Assembly (NCBI GenBank): GCA_012271135.1
Contig: JAAXGZ010000116.1
Span: 1-54,260 of the forward strand
Length of the DNA stretch: 54,260 nt
Reading direction: 5' to 3'
From: Caldilineales bacterium
GTDB taxonomy: Bacteria > Chloroflexota > Anaerolineae > Caldilineales > Caldilineaceae
Shown here one piece after another: positions 34,081 through 42,641 of this stretch (within the stretch, counting starts at the first letter, position 1; every line of letters begins with the position of its first letter). Under the pieces are notes generated by a model. The model saw nothing but the letters and a program-made list of their open reading frames with translations, searched no databases and had not been told where the DNA came from. The position numbers and the translations under genes were made by a program.

Positions 34081-34110
34081 TTGACTCGGAATCCAAGGCG
34101 GTGTTACTCT
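34081..34110 (+). promoter_or_regulatory. Possible sigma-70 promoter of tRNA-Lys
   Basis: TTGACT at 34081-34086 and TACTCT at 34105-34110 are 18 bases apart, and the tRNA begins 15 bases later. The -10 is weak. The same bases also belong to a copy of the anticodon-arm sequence, so the assignment is uncertain. Confidence 0.4.
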
Positions 34111-34124
34111 GAATCACTCAGTAT

Positions 34125-34198
34125 GGCCCACTAGCTCAATTTGGCAGAGCAAGTGACTCTTAATCACTGGGTTCGGGGTTCGAGTCCCTGGTGGGTCA
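34125..34198 (+). tRNA. tRNA-Lys (anticodon CTT)
   Basis: A complete cloverleaf can be folded. The acceptor stem pairs GGCCCAC (34125-34131) with GTGGGTC (34191-34197, one G-U), with discriminator A at 34198. The D arm is GCTC...GAGC; the anticodon stem AGTGA/TCACT holds the loop CTCTTAA with anticodon CTT (reads AAG); the T arm has loop TTCGAGT with stem CGGGG/CCCTG (one G-U). No CCA is encoded. The gene is isolated, between the methyltransferase and a hypothetical gene. Confidence 0.95.
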
Positions 34199-34313
34199 TT
34201 CTCCCCTTCTTCCTCCGGGCGGCCACGCGCCCGCGGGAAACTCTTCCAGGCAGACAATCGAATATGACCATGGCAATGCTGCGCGCCGAGCGGGCGACAG
34301 GAAGTTTCGGCTG

Positions 34314-34868
34314 ATGTTGCCGGATGACTGTCCGCGTCCCAGATTCCGGAGTGTTTCCCTCTACAACGACGCTCTGGGCAAGCTCTCCTTCTGGCGACCG
34401 ACGGAGTGGCACCTGGAGGAGGACTCGGGGCCGGCGCCCGCGGTCACCCTGTGGCCCCGCCCGGACGATCCCCTGACCATGATCAGGGTGGAGGTGCGGG
34501 ATTTGCTGCAGCCGCTGGCCGACGGCGAGGAGCAGGTCCTGCTGGACGGCATCCGCGAAGGCCTGGTGTCGCTCGACGACTGTCAGGTGCTGACTTGGCG
34601 TCAGTTGGAGGAGGATGAAATCGGGGACTGGGGCGTTGAGTATCTGTGCCGGCTGCGTCTGGACGATTCCCTGTGTGAGCGGCAAGCCCGCATGTTCATC
34701 TGCGGCCAGGACTTCTACACCGTAACCTTCCAGGGCTCGTCCCATACGCAGTTCGAGTACTGGAAGGGCATGTTCGAGTTCGTGATGCTGACCGTGGCCG
34801 CCGTCAATTTCTCGGTACCCGACTGGTTTGTCGACCAGACCGCAGCGGACGGGGAGACGATTGTGTAG
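34314..34868 (+). CDS. Hypothetical protein, DUF1795/PsbP-like fold suspected
   Basis: A 184-residue acidic protein without signal peptide or membrane segments. The N-terminal part YNDALGKLSFWRPTEWHLEE recalls the start of the PsbP/DUF1795 fold (a Tyr-containing strand, then a hydrophobic strand and Pro-x-x-Trp), and later FYTVTFQGSSHTQFEYWKGM followed by EFVMLTV fits the last strands and helix of that fold. Similarity is low, so the function is unknown. The ATG at 34314 is chosen because the frame upstream overlaps the tRNA and is not protein-like; AGGAAG precedes it by about ten bases. The binding-protein gene begins about 56 bases downstream, so the two may be cotranscribed. Confidence 0.7.
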   Translation: MLPDDCPRPRFRSVSLYNDALGKLSFWRPTEWHLEEDSGPAPAVTLWPRPDDPLTMIRVEVRDLLQPLADGEEQVLLDGIREGLVSLDDCQVLTWRQLEEDEIGDWGVEYLCRLRLDDSLCERQARMFICGQDFYTVTFQGSSHTQFEYWKGMFEFVMLTVAAVNFSVPDWFVDQTAADGETIV

Positions 34869-34924
34869 CCGGCTGGGAGGTTATTCAAGCCGGTTTTGGT
34901 GTCGATGCGATTTTGGAGTTTGTG

Positions 34925-36940
34925 ATGGCTGATTGGACAAGAATGGAGCGGCGTGCCTTTCTCAAGGGCACCGCCATGGCTTCGGCGGCGGTGGTCGTCA
35001 CCGCCTGTTCAAGAGCCAGATCGAGAGCCGAACCGGATGTGCCGGATACCATGTCCATGGAAGATGCCCCCGCCGTTGGCATGGGCAGCCGGTTTGGCGA
35101 AGCGCCGATGCTGGCGGAGAGGGTCGCGGCTGGTGAACTGCCCCCGGTTGAGGAACGCCTGCCACCCAATCCGGAGGTGATTGTGCCCAGGGACGCGGTT
35201 GGCGAATATGGCGGTCAGTCCGTGGTGGCCATTGGCAACGCCAACCATCTCTTCGGCGATCCCCAGGCCGTGATGGGAACCGAGCTTATCCTGCGCATCG
35301 ACGAGGACTTCAGTAGCATCCGCGGCGGTTTGGCCGAAAGCTGGGAGTTCAGCGACGGTGGCAAGACTCAGGTGCTGCACCTGCGCCAGGGCCTCAAGTG
35401 GTCGAACGGCGATCCCTTCACTGCGGATGATTTCATCTTCGCCTGGAAGGATCTTTGGAACAACGCGGAATTCGCCCCCGGCGGTCCGCCCGGCACGTGG
35501 AGCACCGGTTTCGGTGTCGAGCGCAAGCACCTGATCATGGAGAAGGTGGACGAATACACGATCCGCCTGATCTTTGATCGGCCCTATCCTCTCATCATCC
35601 TGCACCAGACGTTCTATGCCGGAGCGCAGGGCGGGTTGTGGCAGCCATCCAACTACGCCAAGCAGTTCCACCCGAAGTACGCCGACAGGAACGACTTGGC
35701 CAAGATGGTTGAGGACGCCGGCTTCAAGACCTGGGATCAACTGTTGCGCGACCGTTGCCGGGTCGGCTCCACCATTCCGGCCCAGGTCGGCCTGCCGGGC
35801 ATGACCGCGTTCATCCGCGTCGACGATGCACCCGACCACCACACCTACGAACGGAATCCGTACTACTGGAAGGTGGACACGGAAGGCAACCAGCTTCCGT
35901 ACATTGATTCAACGCTGATCCACATCATCAGCGACCACGAGGTCTCGCTGGCCAGGCTGATTGCCGGCGAACTGACCTTCTCCGGGCGGCAGGCCCAGCT
36001 CAAGGACATGGGGCTGTACGGGCAGAACATCGACTCGGCCGGCATCAAGATCAAGATGTGGAGTTCCACGTTCCCCGGCAAGATCGTGATCGTGCCCAAC
36101 CACACGGCAAAGGACGCCAACCTCCGGACCTTCTTCCAGAACAAGGACGTGCGCCACGCCCTGTCCGTGGCCCTGGACCGGAGCGACATCAACAACACCG
36201 TCTACTTCGGCCTGGGCGAACCGCGCCAGTGGGCGGTCTGGCCCAGCTCCAAGTACTACCGGGAAGGGGACGAGAGCCATTGGGCGCAGCACGATCCGGA
36301 CATGGCCAACCAGTTGCTGGACGCGGCCGGATACGACCAGCGGGATGGAGACAGCTACCGTCTCCATCCAGATGGTTCCCGGGTTTCGTGGCTTTGCCAG
36401 CTGGACACCGAACAGGCCGATGTGGTCAGTGTCTTCGAGCTGGCTGCCGAACAGTGGCGGAATGTCGGCCTGGAAGCCATCCTCGAGCCGATCAACCGGT
36501 CTCTGCTCAACGAGCTCGTGGCCGCCAACGATGTCGAGATGTCCGGCTGGGAAGGCGACATCTCGGACATCACCTGGGTCTGGACCTCGCGCCTGAACCA
36601 TCCCAGCCACGGCAACGTGCGCTGGGGCCGGGCTTGGCAGTTGTGGTTCAACGGCGACACGGACAACGAACTCGCCGAGGAACCGCCCGAAGAGGTCAAG
36701 TATGTGGATGCCCGGTGGCAGGACATGATCAACGCCCTGACCGACGAGGAGCATGTGGCCATCGCCCGCGAGCTGTGGGACTGGTTCTACGACTACCTGC
36801 CTGGCTTCGGCACGGTCGGCATTCCCAAGCCGGTCGTGATGAAGCAGAACTTCACCAACTTCCCCGACGACGGTGTCTGGGGCTTCAGCGTCATTCGTGC
36901 AGTCCCGGTCAACCCGGAACAGTTTTTCTTCAAGAGTTGA
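34925..36940 (+). CDS. ABC transporter substrate-binding protein, peptide-type, Tat signal
   Basis: A 671-residue extracytoplasmic binding protein of SBP family 5, longer than the usual 500-560. The N-terminus MADWTRMERRAFLKGTAMAS has a twin-arginine motif (Arg9-Arg10, then AFLKG), a short hydrophobic stretch and lipobox-like VTAC with Cys28, so it is probably a Tat-exported lipoprotein. The body includes LKWSNGDPFTADDFIFAWKD and VRHALSVALDRSDINNTVYF. Such long SBPs are often linked with sugar oligomers. The start at 34925 has GGAG upstream. No permease follows; only a fossil of an ATPase C-terminus is found, so the protein must work with a transporter elsewhere or is left over. Confidence 0.93.
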   Translation: MADWTRMERRAFLKGTAMASAAVVVTACSRARSRAEPDVPDTMSMEDAPAVGMGSRFGEAPMLAERVAAGELPPVEERLPPNPEVIVPRDAVGEYGGQSVVAIGNANHLFGDPQAVMGTELILRIDEDFSSIRGGLAESWEFSDGGKTQVLHLRQGLKWSNGDPFTADDFIFAWKDLWNNAEFAPGGPPGTWSTGFGVERKHLIMEKVDEYTIRLIFDRPYPLIILHQTFYAGAQGGLWQPSNYAKQFHPKYADRNDLAKMVEDAGFKTWDQLLRDRCRVGSTIPAQVGLPGMTAFIRVDDAPDHHTYERNPYYWKVDTEGNQLPYIDSTLIHIISDHEVSLARLIAGELTFSGRQAQLKDMGLYGQNIDSAGIKIKMWSSTFPGKIVIVPNHTAKDANLRTFFQNKDVRHALSVALDRSDINNTVYFGLGEPRQWAVWPSSKYYREGDESHWAQHDPDMANQLLDAAGYDQRDGDSYRLHPDGSRVSWLCQLDTEQADVVSVFELAAEQWRNVGLEAILEPINRSLLNELVAANDVEMSGWEGDISDITWVWTSRLNHPSHGNVRWGRAWQLWFNGDTDNELAEEPPEEVKYVDARWQDMINALTDEEHVAIARELWDWFYDYLPGFGTVGIPKPVVMKQNFTNFPDDGVWGFSVIRAVPVNPEQFFFKS

Positions 36941-36960
36941 GTTGGCAGGCACAGACCGGC

Positions 36961-37154
36961 CGCACGCGCATCGTGTTGGAGGGCGATGTGGCCGACCCGG
37001 CCTGTCTGCCATCCGGCGGCCGTTTCCATCTCCGGTGCCGCTATGCCGTCGAGAGGTGTGCGCAGGAAGAACCGGACCTGGTGGACATGGGGACGGCCAT
37101 CTGGTGCGCTGTCTGCGCACAGCGGAGTTGGATCTGGCCGGAGCGTTGAATTGA
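36961..37154 (+). pseudogene. Fossil of oligopeptide ABC transporter ATPase C-terminus
   Basis: The frame from 36961 reads RTRIVLEGDVADPACLPSGG then RFHLRCRYAVERCAQEEPDL, matching the oligopeptide-type ATPase C-terminal domain (DppD/DppF), which has L-x-G-D-x-P-S-P-x-x-P-P-x-G-C-x-F-x-x-R-C-x-x-A. After a one-base shift near 37092 the next frame gives DGHLVRCLRTAELDLAGALN and a stop at 37152-37154, corresponding to the family end G-H-x-V-A-C. The rest of the ATPase and the permease genes that should lie between the binding protein and this piece are absent. The first CxxC-type Cys is Gly here. Confidence 0.68.
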
Positions 37155-37179
37155 CCGTCGGCCACGATGCTGGTATATT
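37151..37179 (+). promoter_or_regulatory. Strong sigma-70-like promoter before the DksA-type gene
   Basis: TTGACC at 37151-37156 and TATATT at 37174-37179 are separated by exactly 17 bases. The -35 overlaps the stop of the ATPase fossil. It lies about 75 bases before the start codon of the zinc-finger gene and should drive it, possibly with upp behind. Confidence 0.75.
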
Positions 37180-37254
37180 CCGCGCTCAATTTTTTGCGGA
37201 ACACCCTTGAATCAGTGAAGGGCCGTCCCGTACGCTCCTCAACAGACAGAAAAA

Positions 37255-37911
37255 ATGGCCGACACCGATAACACCGCAGCGCGCCCGGATACCGAAGCCG
37301 CAGTCGACACAGCTACCCCCAAGGCCAAACCGAAGGCAGCCCGGAAACGGACCGCGGGGTCCCGCACGCGCCGCGCCGCCAAGGGTACCGGGACTAAAGC
37401 CAAGGCCAAGGTGTCGTCCAGGAAGTCTTCCGCGTCCGGCGGAAAGGCCAAGGATGGGGCCAAGAAGAGAGCGTCCGTCGCCAAAACCAGGGCGAAGTCG
37501 GTCAAGGCCAAGGCTTCGGCCAAGAATTCTGCTTCCGTAGCCACTGGGCAACCGGTCGTGCGCAAGCTCACCAAGGCGCAGAACCGCAAGACCCTGCGGG
37601 CGGAGTTGGAACGGGTTCAGTCCGAACTCGCCGACCTGCGCTCCACCTTCGATGGCGAAGTGGACATTGATCCCGAGGAAGGCGACGTCGAGGTGGCCGA
37701 GCGCACCAAGAACATCTCGTTAATTCAGATGCTCGAAACCCGCGAGCGCCAGTTCCTGGATGCGCTGCAATCGGTGGAGTCCGGCGAATACGGCAAGTGC
37801 AAGCGGTGCCGGGAGGACATCAACCCGGAACGCCTCCAGGCCATTCCGGATGCCAAGTACTGCATCCGCTGCCAGGAGTTGGTGGAACGATCCCCCGCCC
37901 GTCTGTTCTGA
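37255..37911 (+). CDS. DksA/TraR family zinc-finger protein with histone-H1-like N-terminal tail
   Basis: A 218-residue protein in two parts. Residues 1-100 are extremely rich in Ala, Lys, Arg, Ser and Thr (for example KPKAARKRTAGSRTRRAAKG), like the AlaK-rich tails of histone H1-type proteins, and should bind DNA or RNA without sequence preference. Residues 105-218 form a coiled coil with TLRAELERVQSELADLRSTF and a four-Cys zinc finger (Cys182, Cys185, Cys203, Cys206; GKCKRCRED and KYCIRCQE), as in DksA/TraR proteins that act in the secondary channel of RNA polymerase. The acidic tip Asp-x-x-Asp of DksA is not clearly present. It precedes upp by 35 bases. Confidence 0.88.
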   Translation: MADTDNTAARPDTEAAVDTATPKAKPKAARKRTAGSRTRRAAKGTGTKAKAKVSSRKSSASGGKAKDGAKKRASVAKTRAKSVKAKASAKNSASVATGQPVVRKLTKAQNRKTLRAELERVQSELADLRSTFDGEVDIDPEEGDVEVAERTKNISLIQMLETRERQFLDALQSVESGEYGKCKRCREDINPERLQAIPDAKYCIRCQELVERSPARLF

Positions 37912-37946
37912 ACCTCCCCCAGGTTGCCGGACCGACAATTCACCCA

Positions 37947-38597
37947 ATGCGCATGGCGGTTCGTCTCTCCAGCCACCCGTTGGTTCAGCACAAGTTGACC
38001 TGCCTGCGGGACGTTGGCACACCGCCGCCGGTGTTCCGCCAGCTGGTGCAGGAAATTGCAATGATGCTGGCGGTTGAGGCAACCCGCGATCTGCCACTCG
38101 CATCGACGGTAGTGGCCACGCCGCTGACCATGATGTCCAACGCGTCGGTGTGCCGGACGCAAATCTCGCTGGTGCCCATTCTACGCGCAGGTCTGGGCAT
38201 GCTGCCCGGCGCGTTGGCTCTTCTGCCTGATGCCAACACCTGGTTGATTGGCCTGGAACGGGATGAGGAATCCCTGGAACCCCGTGCGTACTACAAGAAG
38301 ATCACGTCCCCCGAAACGACCGACCTGTGTCTGGTCCTGGATCCGATGTTGGCAACCGGCGGATCCCTGTGCGCGGCCCTGGCAACGCTGAAGGAGGCGG
38401 GGGTGCGGCACCTGCGCTATTTGGGTCTGGTGGCCGCGCCCGAGGGCATCGCGGCCGTGGAGCGGAGCCATCCCGACATGGATCTCCACATCGGTACCTT
38501 GGATGAGCGACTGACCGGGGATGCCGACGATCTGCCCAACGGCTATATCTGGCCGGGCCTGGGCGATGCCGGCGACCGCCAGTTCCGGACAGGGTAG
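37947..38597 (+). CDS. upp: Uracil phosphoribosyltransferase
   Basis: A 216-residue enzyme (E. coli Upp is 208) that makes UMP from uracil and PRPP for pyrimidine salvage in the cytoplasm. The N-terminal segment HPLVQHKLTCLRD is typical, ISLVPILRAGLGM is conserved, the PRPP-binding loop reads LVLDPMLATGGS and the uracil-binding C-terminus is GYIWPGLGDAGDRQF. The start is the ATG at 37947; a second ATG two codons later is possible and no strong Shine-Dalgarno is present. The open frame extends upstream into the zinc-finger gene but is not conserved there. It may be cotranscribed with the DksA-type gene from its promoter. Confidence 0.96.
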   Translation: MRMAVRLSSHPLVQHKLTCLRDVGTPPPVFRQLVQEIAMMLAVEATRDLPLASTVVATPLTMMSNASVCRTQISLVPILRAGLGMLPGALALLPDANTWLIGLERDEESLEPRAYYKKITSPETTDLCLVLDPMLATGGSLCAALATLKEAGVRHLRYLGLVAAPEGIAAVERSHPDMDLHIGTLDERLTGDADDLPNGYIWPGLGDAGDRQFRTG

Positions 38598-38634
38598 GGG
38601 GTGTCTGGCCGCGGCTGGTCACACTTCGACTTCG

Positions 38635-39636
38635 TTACGCGGGGGCTGCCAGCACGCGATCGATGGCCTCCAGTTCGTCCGATGTGAACTCCAGGTTTCG
38701 GAGGGCTGCAACATTTTGGTGCAGTTGATCCGGGTGGCTGGCCCCGGTCAGGACCGAACAGACAACCGGTTGCCGCAGAACCCAGGCCAGCGCCATCTGG
38801 GCCAGGGACTGGCCGCGGCCGGCAGCGAGGGCGTTCAGGTCGCGCAGGACGGCCACGGTCTTGTCGGTGATTCGCTCCGGGGTCAGGGTGGAATGCGGAT
38901 CGGCAGCCCGTGAATCGTTCGGGATGCCGTCCAGGTACTTGCTGGTCAGCATCCCCTGGCTGAGCGGCGAGAAGGCAATGCAGCCGATGCCTTCCTCGGT
39001 CATGGCATCGAACGCCCCGCCCGTTTCGTAGTCCCGGCGCAGCATGTTGTACGGAGGCTGGTGGATCAGGCAGGGGGTGCCCAGCTCCCGGAGAATGCGG
39101 GCGGCTTCCCGCGTGCGCTGCGCGTCGTAATTGGAAATGCCGGCATACAGGGCCCGGCCGCTGCGGACGGCGGTGTCCAGGGCGCCCATGGTCTCGGCCA
39201 GTGGGGTGTCGGGGTCCATGCGGTGACTGTAGAAGATGTCAACGTAGTCAAGTCCCATCCTGTGCAGGCTTTGGTCGAGACTGGCCAGCATGTACTTGCG
39301 TGAACCGAAATTGCCGTAGGGCCCAGGCCACATGTCATAGCCGGCCTTGGTGGAGATGATCAGTTCATCACGCCAGGGGCCCAAGTCTTGGGCCAGGATG
39401 CGGCCGAATGTTGTCTCCGCCGCGCCGGGGGGCGGGCCGTAGTTGTTGGCCAAGTCGAAGTGGGTGACGCCCAGGTCGAAGGCTGCATGCACAAGGCTGC
39501 GGGCATTTTCGTAGGAGTGGAACGTCCCAAAGTTGTTCCACAAGCCCAGCGAAACAACCGGCAGCAGCAGACCACTCCGGCCGCAACGCCGGTACTCCAT
39601 GCTGTCGTAGCGATTGGAGGCGGGAGCGTAGTGCAT
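38635..39636 (-). CDS. Aldo/keto reductase, YghZ (L-glyceraldehyde 3-phosphate reductase)-like
   Basis: A 333-residue NADPH-dependent TIM-barrel reductase close to E. coli YghZ (346). The N-terminus NRYDSMEYRRCGRSGLLLPV is nearly that of YghZ. The active site is visible: Asp in FDLANNYG, the following Tyr as proton donor, Lys in IISTKAGYDMWPGPYG and His in DIFYSHRMD. These enzymes reduce aldehydes such as methylglyoxal or L-glyceraldehyde 3-phosphate. The start ATG at 39636 is supported by this conserved N-terminus. It is followed in the same direction only by a short intergenic gap to the converging upp gene; it shares a strand with lipA upstream (about 54 bases), perhaps as an operon. Confidence 0.94.
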   Translation of the reverse strand: MHYAPASNRYDSMEYRRCGRSGLLLPVVSLGLWNNFGTFHSYENARSLVHAAFDLGVTHFDLANNYGPPPGAAETTFGRILAQDLGPWRDELIISTKAGYDMWPGPYGNFGSRKYMLASLDQSLHRMGLDYVDIFYSHRMDPDTPLAETMGALDTAVRSGRALYAGISNYDAQRTREAARILRELGTPCLIHQPPYNMLRRDYETGGAFDAMTEEGIGCIAFSPLSQGMLTSKYLDGIPNDSRAADPHSTLTPERITDKTVAVLRDLNALAAGRGQSLAQMALAWVLRQPVVCSVLTGASHPDQLHQNVAALRNLEFTSDELEAIDRVLAAPA

Positions 39637-39690
39637 GTGTGGAGGATTTCCTGCTGGACGGGAATCGGGTTCGGCAATGCAGGGCGGTGG

Positions 39691-40650
39691 TCAGTTCGGG
39701 CCGGTCTCCGGGTTGGGACGGACGGATAGGTGTGCCTGGCCGTCCGCATGGTAGCTGCTGCGGACGAGCGGACCGCTTTCGACCCAGCGAAAGCCGCGGC
39801 GTTCCCCTTCCGTCCGTAGGTCATTGAATTCGTCCGGGTGCACATACCGATCCACCGGCAGGTGGAACCGGCTGGGCTGCAGGTACTGGCCCATGGTCAA
39901 GACTTCAACTTCGTGGGCGCGCAGGTCGTCCATGACGGCCAGCACTTCCCGACGCGTCTCACCCAGGCCGAGCATCAGGCCGGACTTGGTCACCGCATGG
40001 TCGTCCAGTTGTTTGGCCCGGCGCAGCAGAACCAGGCTTTGTTTGTACTTGGCCTGGGGACGCACCGTCCGATACAGGCGAGGAACGGTCTCGATGTTGT
40101 GGTTGAGAATCTCCGGCTGGGCGGCCAGCACTTTGGCCAGGGCTGCGCGGCTGCCCTGGAAGTCCGGAATCAGCACCTCGACGGTGCAGCCCGGGACCAG
40201 GCTGCGGATCCAGTGGATGCTTTCGGCGAACACCCAGGCGCCACCGTCCGGCTGTTCGTCCCGGTTGACACTGGTCAGGACGGCATGGTTCAGCCCCATG
40301 GCCTGCACGCTTTCGGCCACGCGCCGCGGTTCGTCCGGATCCAGTTCGGCACCCCGACCGGTTTTGATCTTGCAGAACCCGCAGCTGCGCGTGCAGGTGT
40401 CGCCCATCAGCAGGAAGGTGGCTGTGCCCCGCGTCCAGCATTCGGCGAGGTTGGGGCAAAGGGCCTCCTCGCACACGGTGTGCAGCGACTGGCCGCGAAA
40501 CAGGTTGCGCAATTCCCTCACCTTTGGGCTGTCGGCGGGACGCACCCTCAGCCAGGAAGGCCTGCGCCCGCGCGTCAGGTTGCCTAAAGCGGCAGGTCTT
40601 GCCTCAAGGGCGATGGCCTGGCTGGTGGGAGACTTGGTGGACAGGGTCAT
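39691..40650 (-). CDS. lipA: Lipoyl synthase
   Basis: A 319-residue radical SAM enzyme that inserts two sulfurs into octanoyl groups on 2-oxoacid dehydrogenases and the glycine cleavage H protein. The auxiliary cluster Cys60, Cys65 and Cys71 ([16 protein letters not shown]) and the radical SAM Cys86, Cys90 and Cys93 (CTRSCGFC) are present, as is the C-terminal RSSYHA motif whose Ser binds the auxiliary cluster. The start ATG at 40650 overlaps the stop of the upstream O-antigen-ligase-like gene by four bases (ATGA), so the two are translationally coupled. The lipB gene, a common partner, is not nearby. Confidence 0.97.
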   Translation of the reverse strand: MTLSTKSPTSQAIALEARPAALGNLTRGRRPSWLRVRPADSPKVRELRNLFRGQSLHTVCEEALCPNLAECWTRGTATFLLMGDTCTRSCGFCKIKTGRGAELDPDEPRRVAESVQAMGLNHAVLTSVNRDEQPDGGAWVFAESIHWIRSLVPGCTVEVLIPDFQGSRAALAKVLAAQPEILNHNIETVPRLYRTVRPQAKYKQSLVLLRRAKQLDDHAVTKSGLMLGLGETRREVLAVMDDLRAHEVEVLTMGQYLQPSRFHLPVDRYVHPDEFNDLRTEGERRGFRWVESGPLVRSSYHADGQAHLSVRPNPETGPN

Positions 40651-42056
40651 GCGGTTTTGACAACGCCGCGGTCGGAGCGCACCAGGCGTAGGGCCGCCGT
40701 GCAGGTACCCAGCAACAGCCAGTACAGGGCGGACATGTGAGGATACAGCAGGTTGATGTAGAAGTGGTCGAAGATGCCGGTCATGACTAGGCCAACGACT
40801 GTGCCTGCCAATCCCAGCACCCAGGGTTCCAGCGGATGTCCGCGCCAATCGGTACCTGCAAAGAGCAGCAGCGGTGACAGCAGGATTCCGCAGAATAGCA
40901 GCAGGGCCGGAACTCCCATCATCGAGGCTACGGCCAGATAGACCATGGACACGCCCATCTCCAGGTCCACGCCGGGAGGGCCGAAGAAGCCAACGCCGGT
41001 CCAGGGCCACTCCCGCACGATTTCCAGGGCATTGGCGTACTCAGTCAGGCGCATGCGCGTGGCCAGGTCCTGGCCCATCAGCCCCTCCGCCAGGCGCCGG
41101 ACATAACCTTGTGTCTGGGGCAGCAGGACCAGCAGCAGGGCGAGTGCTCCTCCCGTCGGCAGTAGGATGCGGTGGCGGAACACCGCCAGGAATAGCCCGA
41201 TGGTCCCGATGGCCAGGAGGGCATTGCGGCTGTAGGTAAGGTAGGTTGCGGCTGCCACCACGGCCAGGGCCAGACCGGCCGCGATTTGAACCGTGGGCGA
41301 CTGCCACCGGAAGAGAAAAGGCAGCAGGACTGCGGCGGTCAGCACGCACCCTGCACCCAAGAGGTTCGGGTCCGTGGACAGGCCGATGGCCCGCATGGCT
41401 TCCAACGGGTTGTCGTTGATGAAACGCAGGGCCTCGCTTCCCTTGGGATAGTCGAATACGGCTAGGCCACCCAGGATATCCGCGGCAATCGGCCTGGGCA
41501 CAAAGTAAAGGAAGAGCGCAGCCAGGGCTGCGACGGTGCCGCCAATGGCCAGCGTGGTCACCATGATGCGGATGCGACGGGTGGTGGTCAGGGTCGTCAG
41601 CGCCACCGGAAACAGCATCAGGCCCATCAAGTATTCGGCGGTCTTGCGGACTTCAAACGCGGACGGCGTCTCGAAGTTGAAGCCCCAGAATACGGCAGCC
41701 GTGTACAGGAGCGCGAACAACAGGACCGGAGCCACGCTGAACAGGTGGATGGGCTCCAGTTCCCCCCGGATACCGGCCACCGCCCAGCGCACCAACACAA
41801 GGCCCATGGCGATATTGAGGAGCGACGGTTTGAGGCCGAAGTCCACCGGCAGTACGGCGAAGGGCAGGAGGACGGCGGTGAGCACCACGGCCGAGAGTCC
41901 GCAGTCGGGCCAGCGCAGGGATGCCGCCAGCACGGCACCGGCCGCAACCAGTACCACAACGGCCGTGGCGTGGCCAGCCACAGCCAAGCCAGTCGCGAGC
42001 AGAGCCGCCGCGCCGACGACTGCCGAGGAGGCCACCGGCACCCATCGATCCTTCAT
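40647..42056 (-). CDS. O-antigen ligase/polymerase (WaaL/Wzy)-like membrane protein
   Basis: A 469-residue polytopic membrane protein. About 12 hydrophobic segments are seen, beginning with [20 protein letters not shown]. The Wzy_C domain contains the typical [20 protein letters not shown] and the later periplasmic loop with [12 protein letters not shown]. Such enzymes link or polymerise polysaccharide units at the outer face of the inner membrane; in an organism without LPS they serve other exopolysaccharides. The start ATG at 42056 directly precedes the first membrane helix; in-frame ATGs at 42116 and 42200 are alternatives. Its stop overlaps the start of lipA, an odd functional pairing probably reflecting only transcription coupling. 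Confidence 0.85.
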   Translation of the reverse strand: MKDRWVPVASSAVVGAAALLATGLAVAGHATAVVVLVAAGAVLAASLRWPDCGLSAVVLTAVLLPFAVLPVDFGLKPSLLNIAMGLVLVRWAVAGIRGELEPIHLFSVAPVLLFALLYTAAVFWGFNFETPSAFEVRKTAEYLMGLMLFPVALTTLTTTRRIRIMVTTLAIGGTVAALAALFLYFVPRPIAADILGGLAVFDYPKGSEALRFINDNPLEAMRAIGLSTDPNLLGAGCVLTAAVLLPFLFRWQSPTVQIAAGLALAVVAAATYLTYSRNALLAIGTIGLFLAVFRHRILLPTGGALALLLVLLPQTQGYVRRLAEGLMGQDLATRMRLTEYANALEIVREWPWTGVGFFGPPGVDLEMGVSMVYLAVASMMGVPALLLFCGILLSPLLLFAGTDWRGHPLEPWVLGLAGTVVGLVMTGIFDHFYINLLYPHMSALYWLLLGTCTAALRLVRSDRGVVKTA

Positions 42057-42371
42057 TGGTGGACTATCCGCGGTATGGGTCGAGAAGGGGAAAACCCGGA
42101 GATTCAGCACAGGCATGGACTTCCGGCGCAAGGTGTTCCTGTCACTGATGACGCCACTGAGAAACGCGGGATGTTCCGTCTGCCGGTTGTGCACAAACAT
42201 CGGCCGACCCGCGCCGGATCGGACAGATTGGCATGCTTCATGGCGCGGGAGGGTCGCACGGAGGGAATTGAGTCGATCCCCATATTAGCGAAGCACGAAA
42301 CCGCTCACCGGCGAGGTTCGCCTGGACAGGCGCAATGTTCTTGTTCTCTGATTTCTGTAGTAACATTAATC
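42057..42371. other. Divergent intergenic region before brnTA
   Basis: About 315 bases between the membrane protein and the toxin gene. No gene is recognised; if the ligase starts at 42116 the gap shrinks. An A/T-rich patch at 42339-42370 (TTGTTC at 42341-42346 and TAACAT at 42361-42366, spacing 14) is the likely brnT promoter; BrnA would be expected to bind here. Confidence 0.45.
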
Positions 42372-42641
42372 ATGCGGCTCGAGTGCGACGAGGAGAAGCG
42401 CGCGAGGACGATCGAGGTCCGAGGACTGGACGTGACACGGGTGGCGGATGTCCTGCGGGACGCGACGTTGACCGTCGAGGACGATCGGCAAGACTATGGC
42501 GAGATTCGCGTCATTACCATAGGCTTTCTGGACGACGCCATGGTGGTACTTGTCTGGACGCCTCGCGACAACGCGTACAGAATCATCGGCATGAGGAAAG
42601 CCAATGACCGAGAACGAAAGCTCTATGGAACGAGATTTTGA
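42372..42641 (+). CDS. brnT: BrnT family toxin (RelE-fold ribonuclease)
   Basis: An 89-residue toxin of the BrnT family, which cleaves RNA and stops growth under stress. The N-terminus MRLECDEEKRARTIEVRGLD corresponds to the family start (M-x-F-E-W-D-x-x-K-x-x-x-N), and VEDDRQDYGEIRVITIGFLD followed by RIIGMRKANDRERKLY matches its catalytic C-terminal half. The Trp that usually precedes the first Asp is Cys (LECDEEK), and Asn is Thr. The start ATG at 42372 begins at the conserved methionine, although the frame is open far upstream. The brnA gene begins inside the last 38 bases. The locus looks intact. Confidence 0.92.
   Translation: MRLECDEEKRARTIEVRGLDVTRVADVLRDATLTVEDDRQDYGEIRVITIGFLDDAMVVLVWTPRDNAYRIIGMRKANDRERKLYGTRF

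Noticed and set aside
34103..34120. A second tRNA gene upstream of tRNA-Lys
   Set aside because: Only an anticodon-arm-like stretch is present; no acceptor, D or T arm can be folded.
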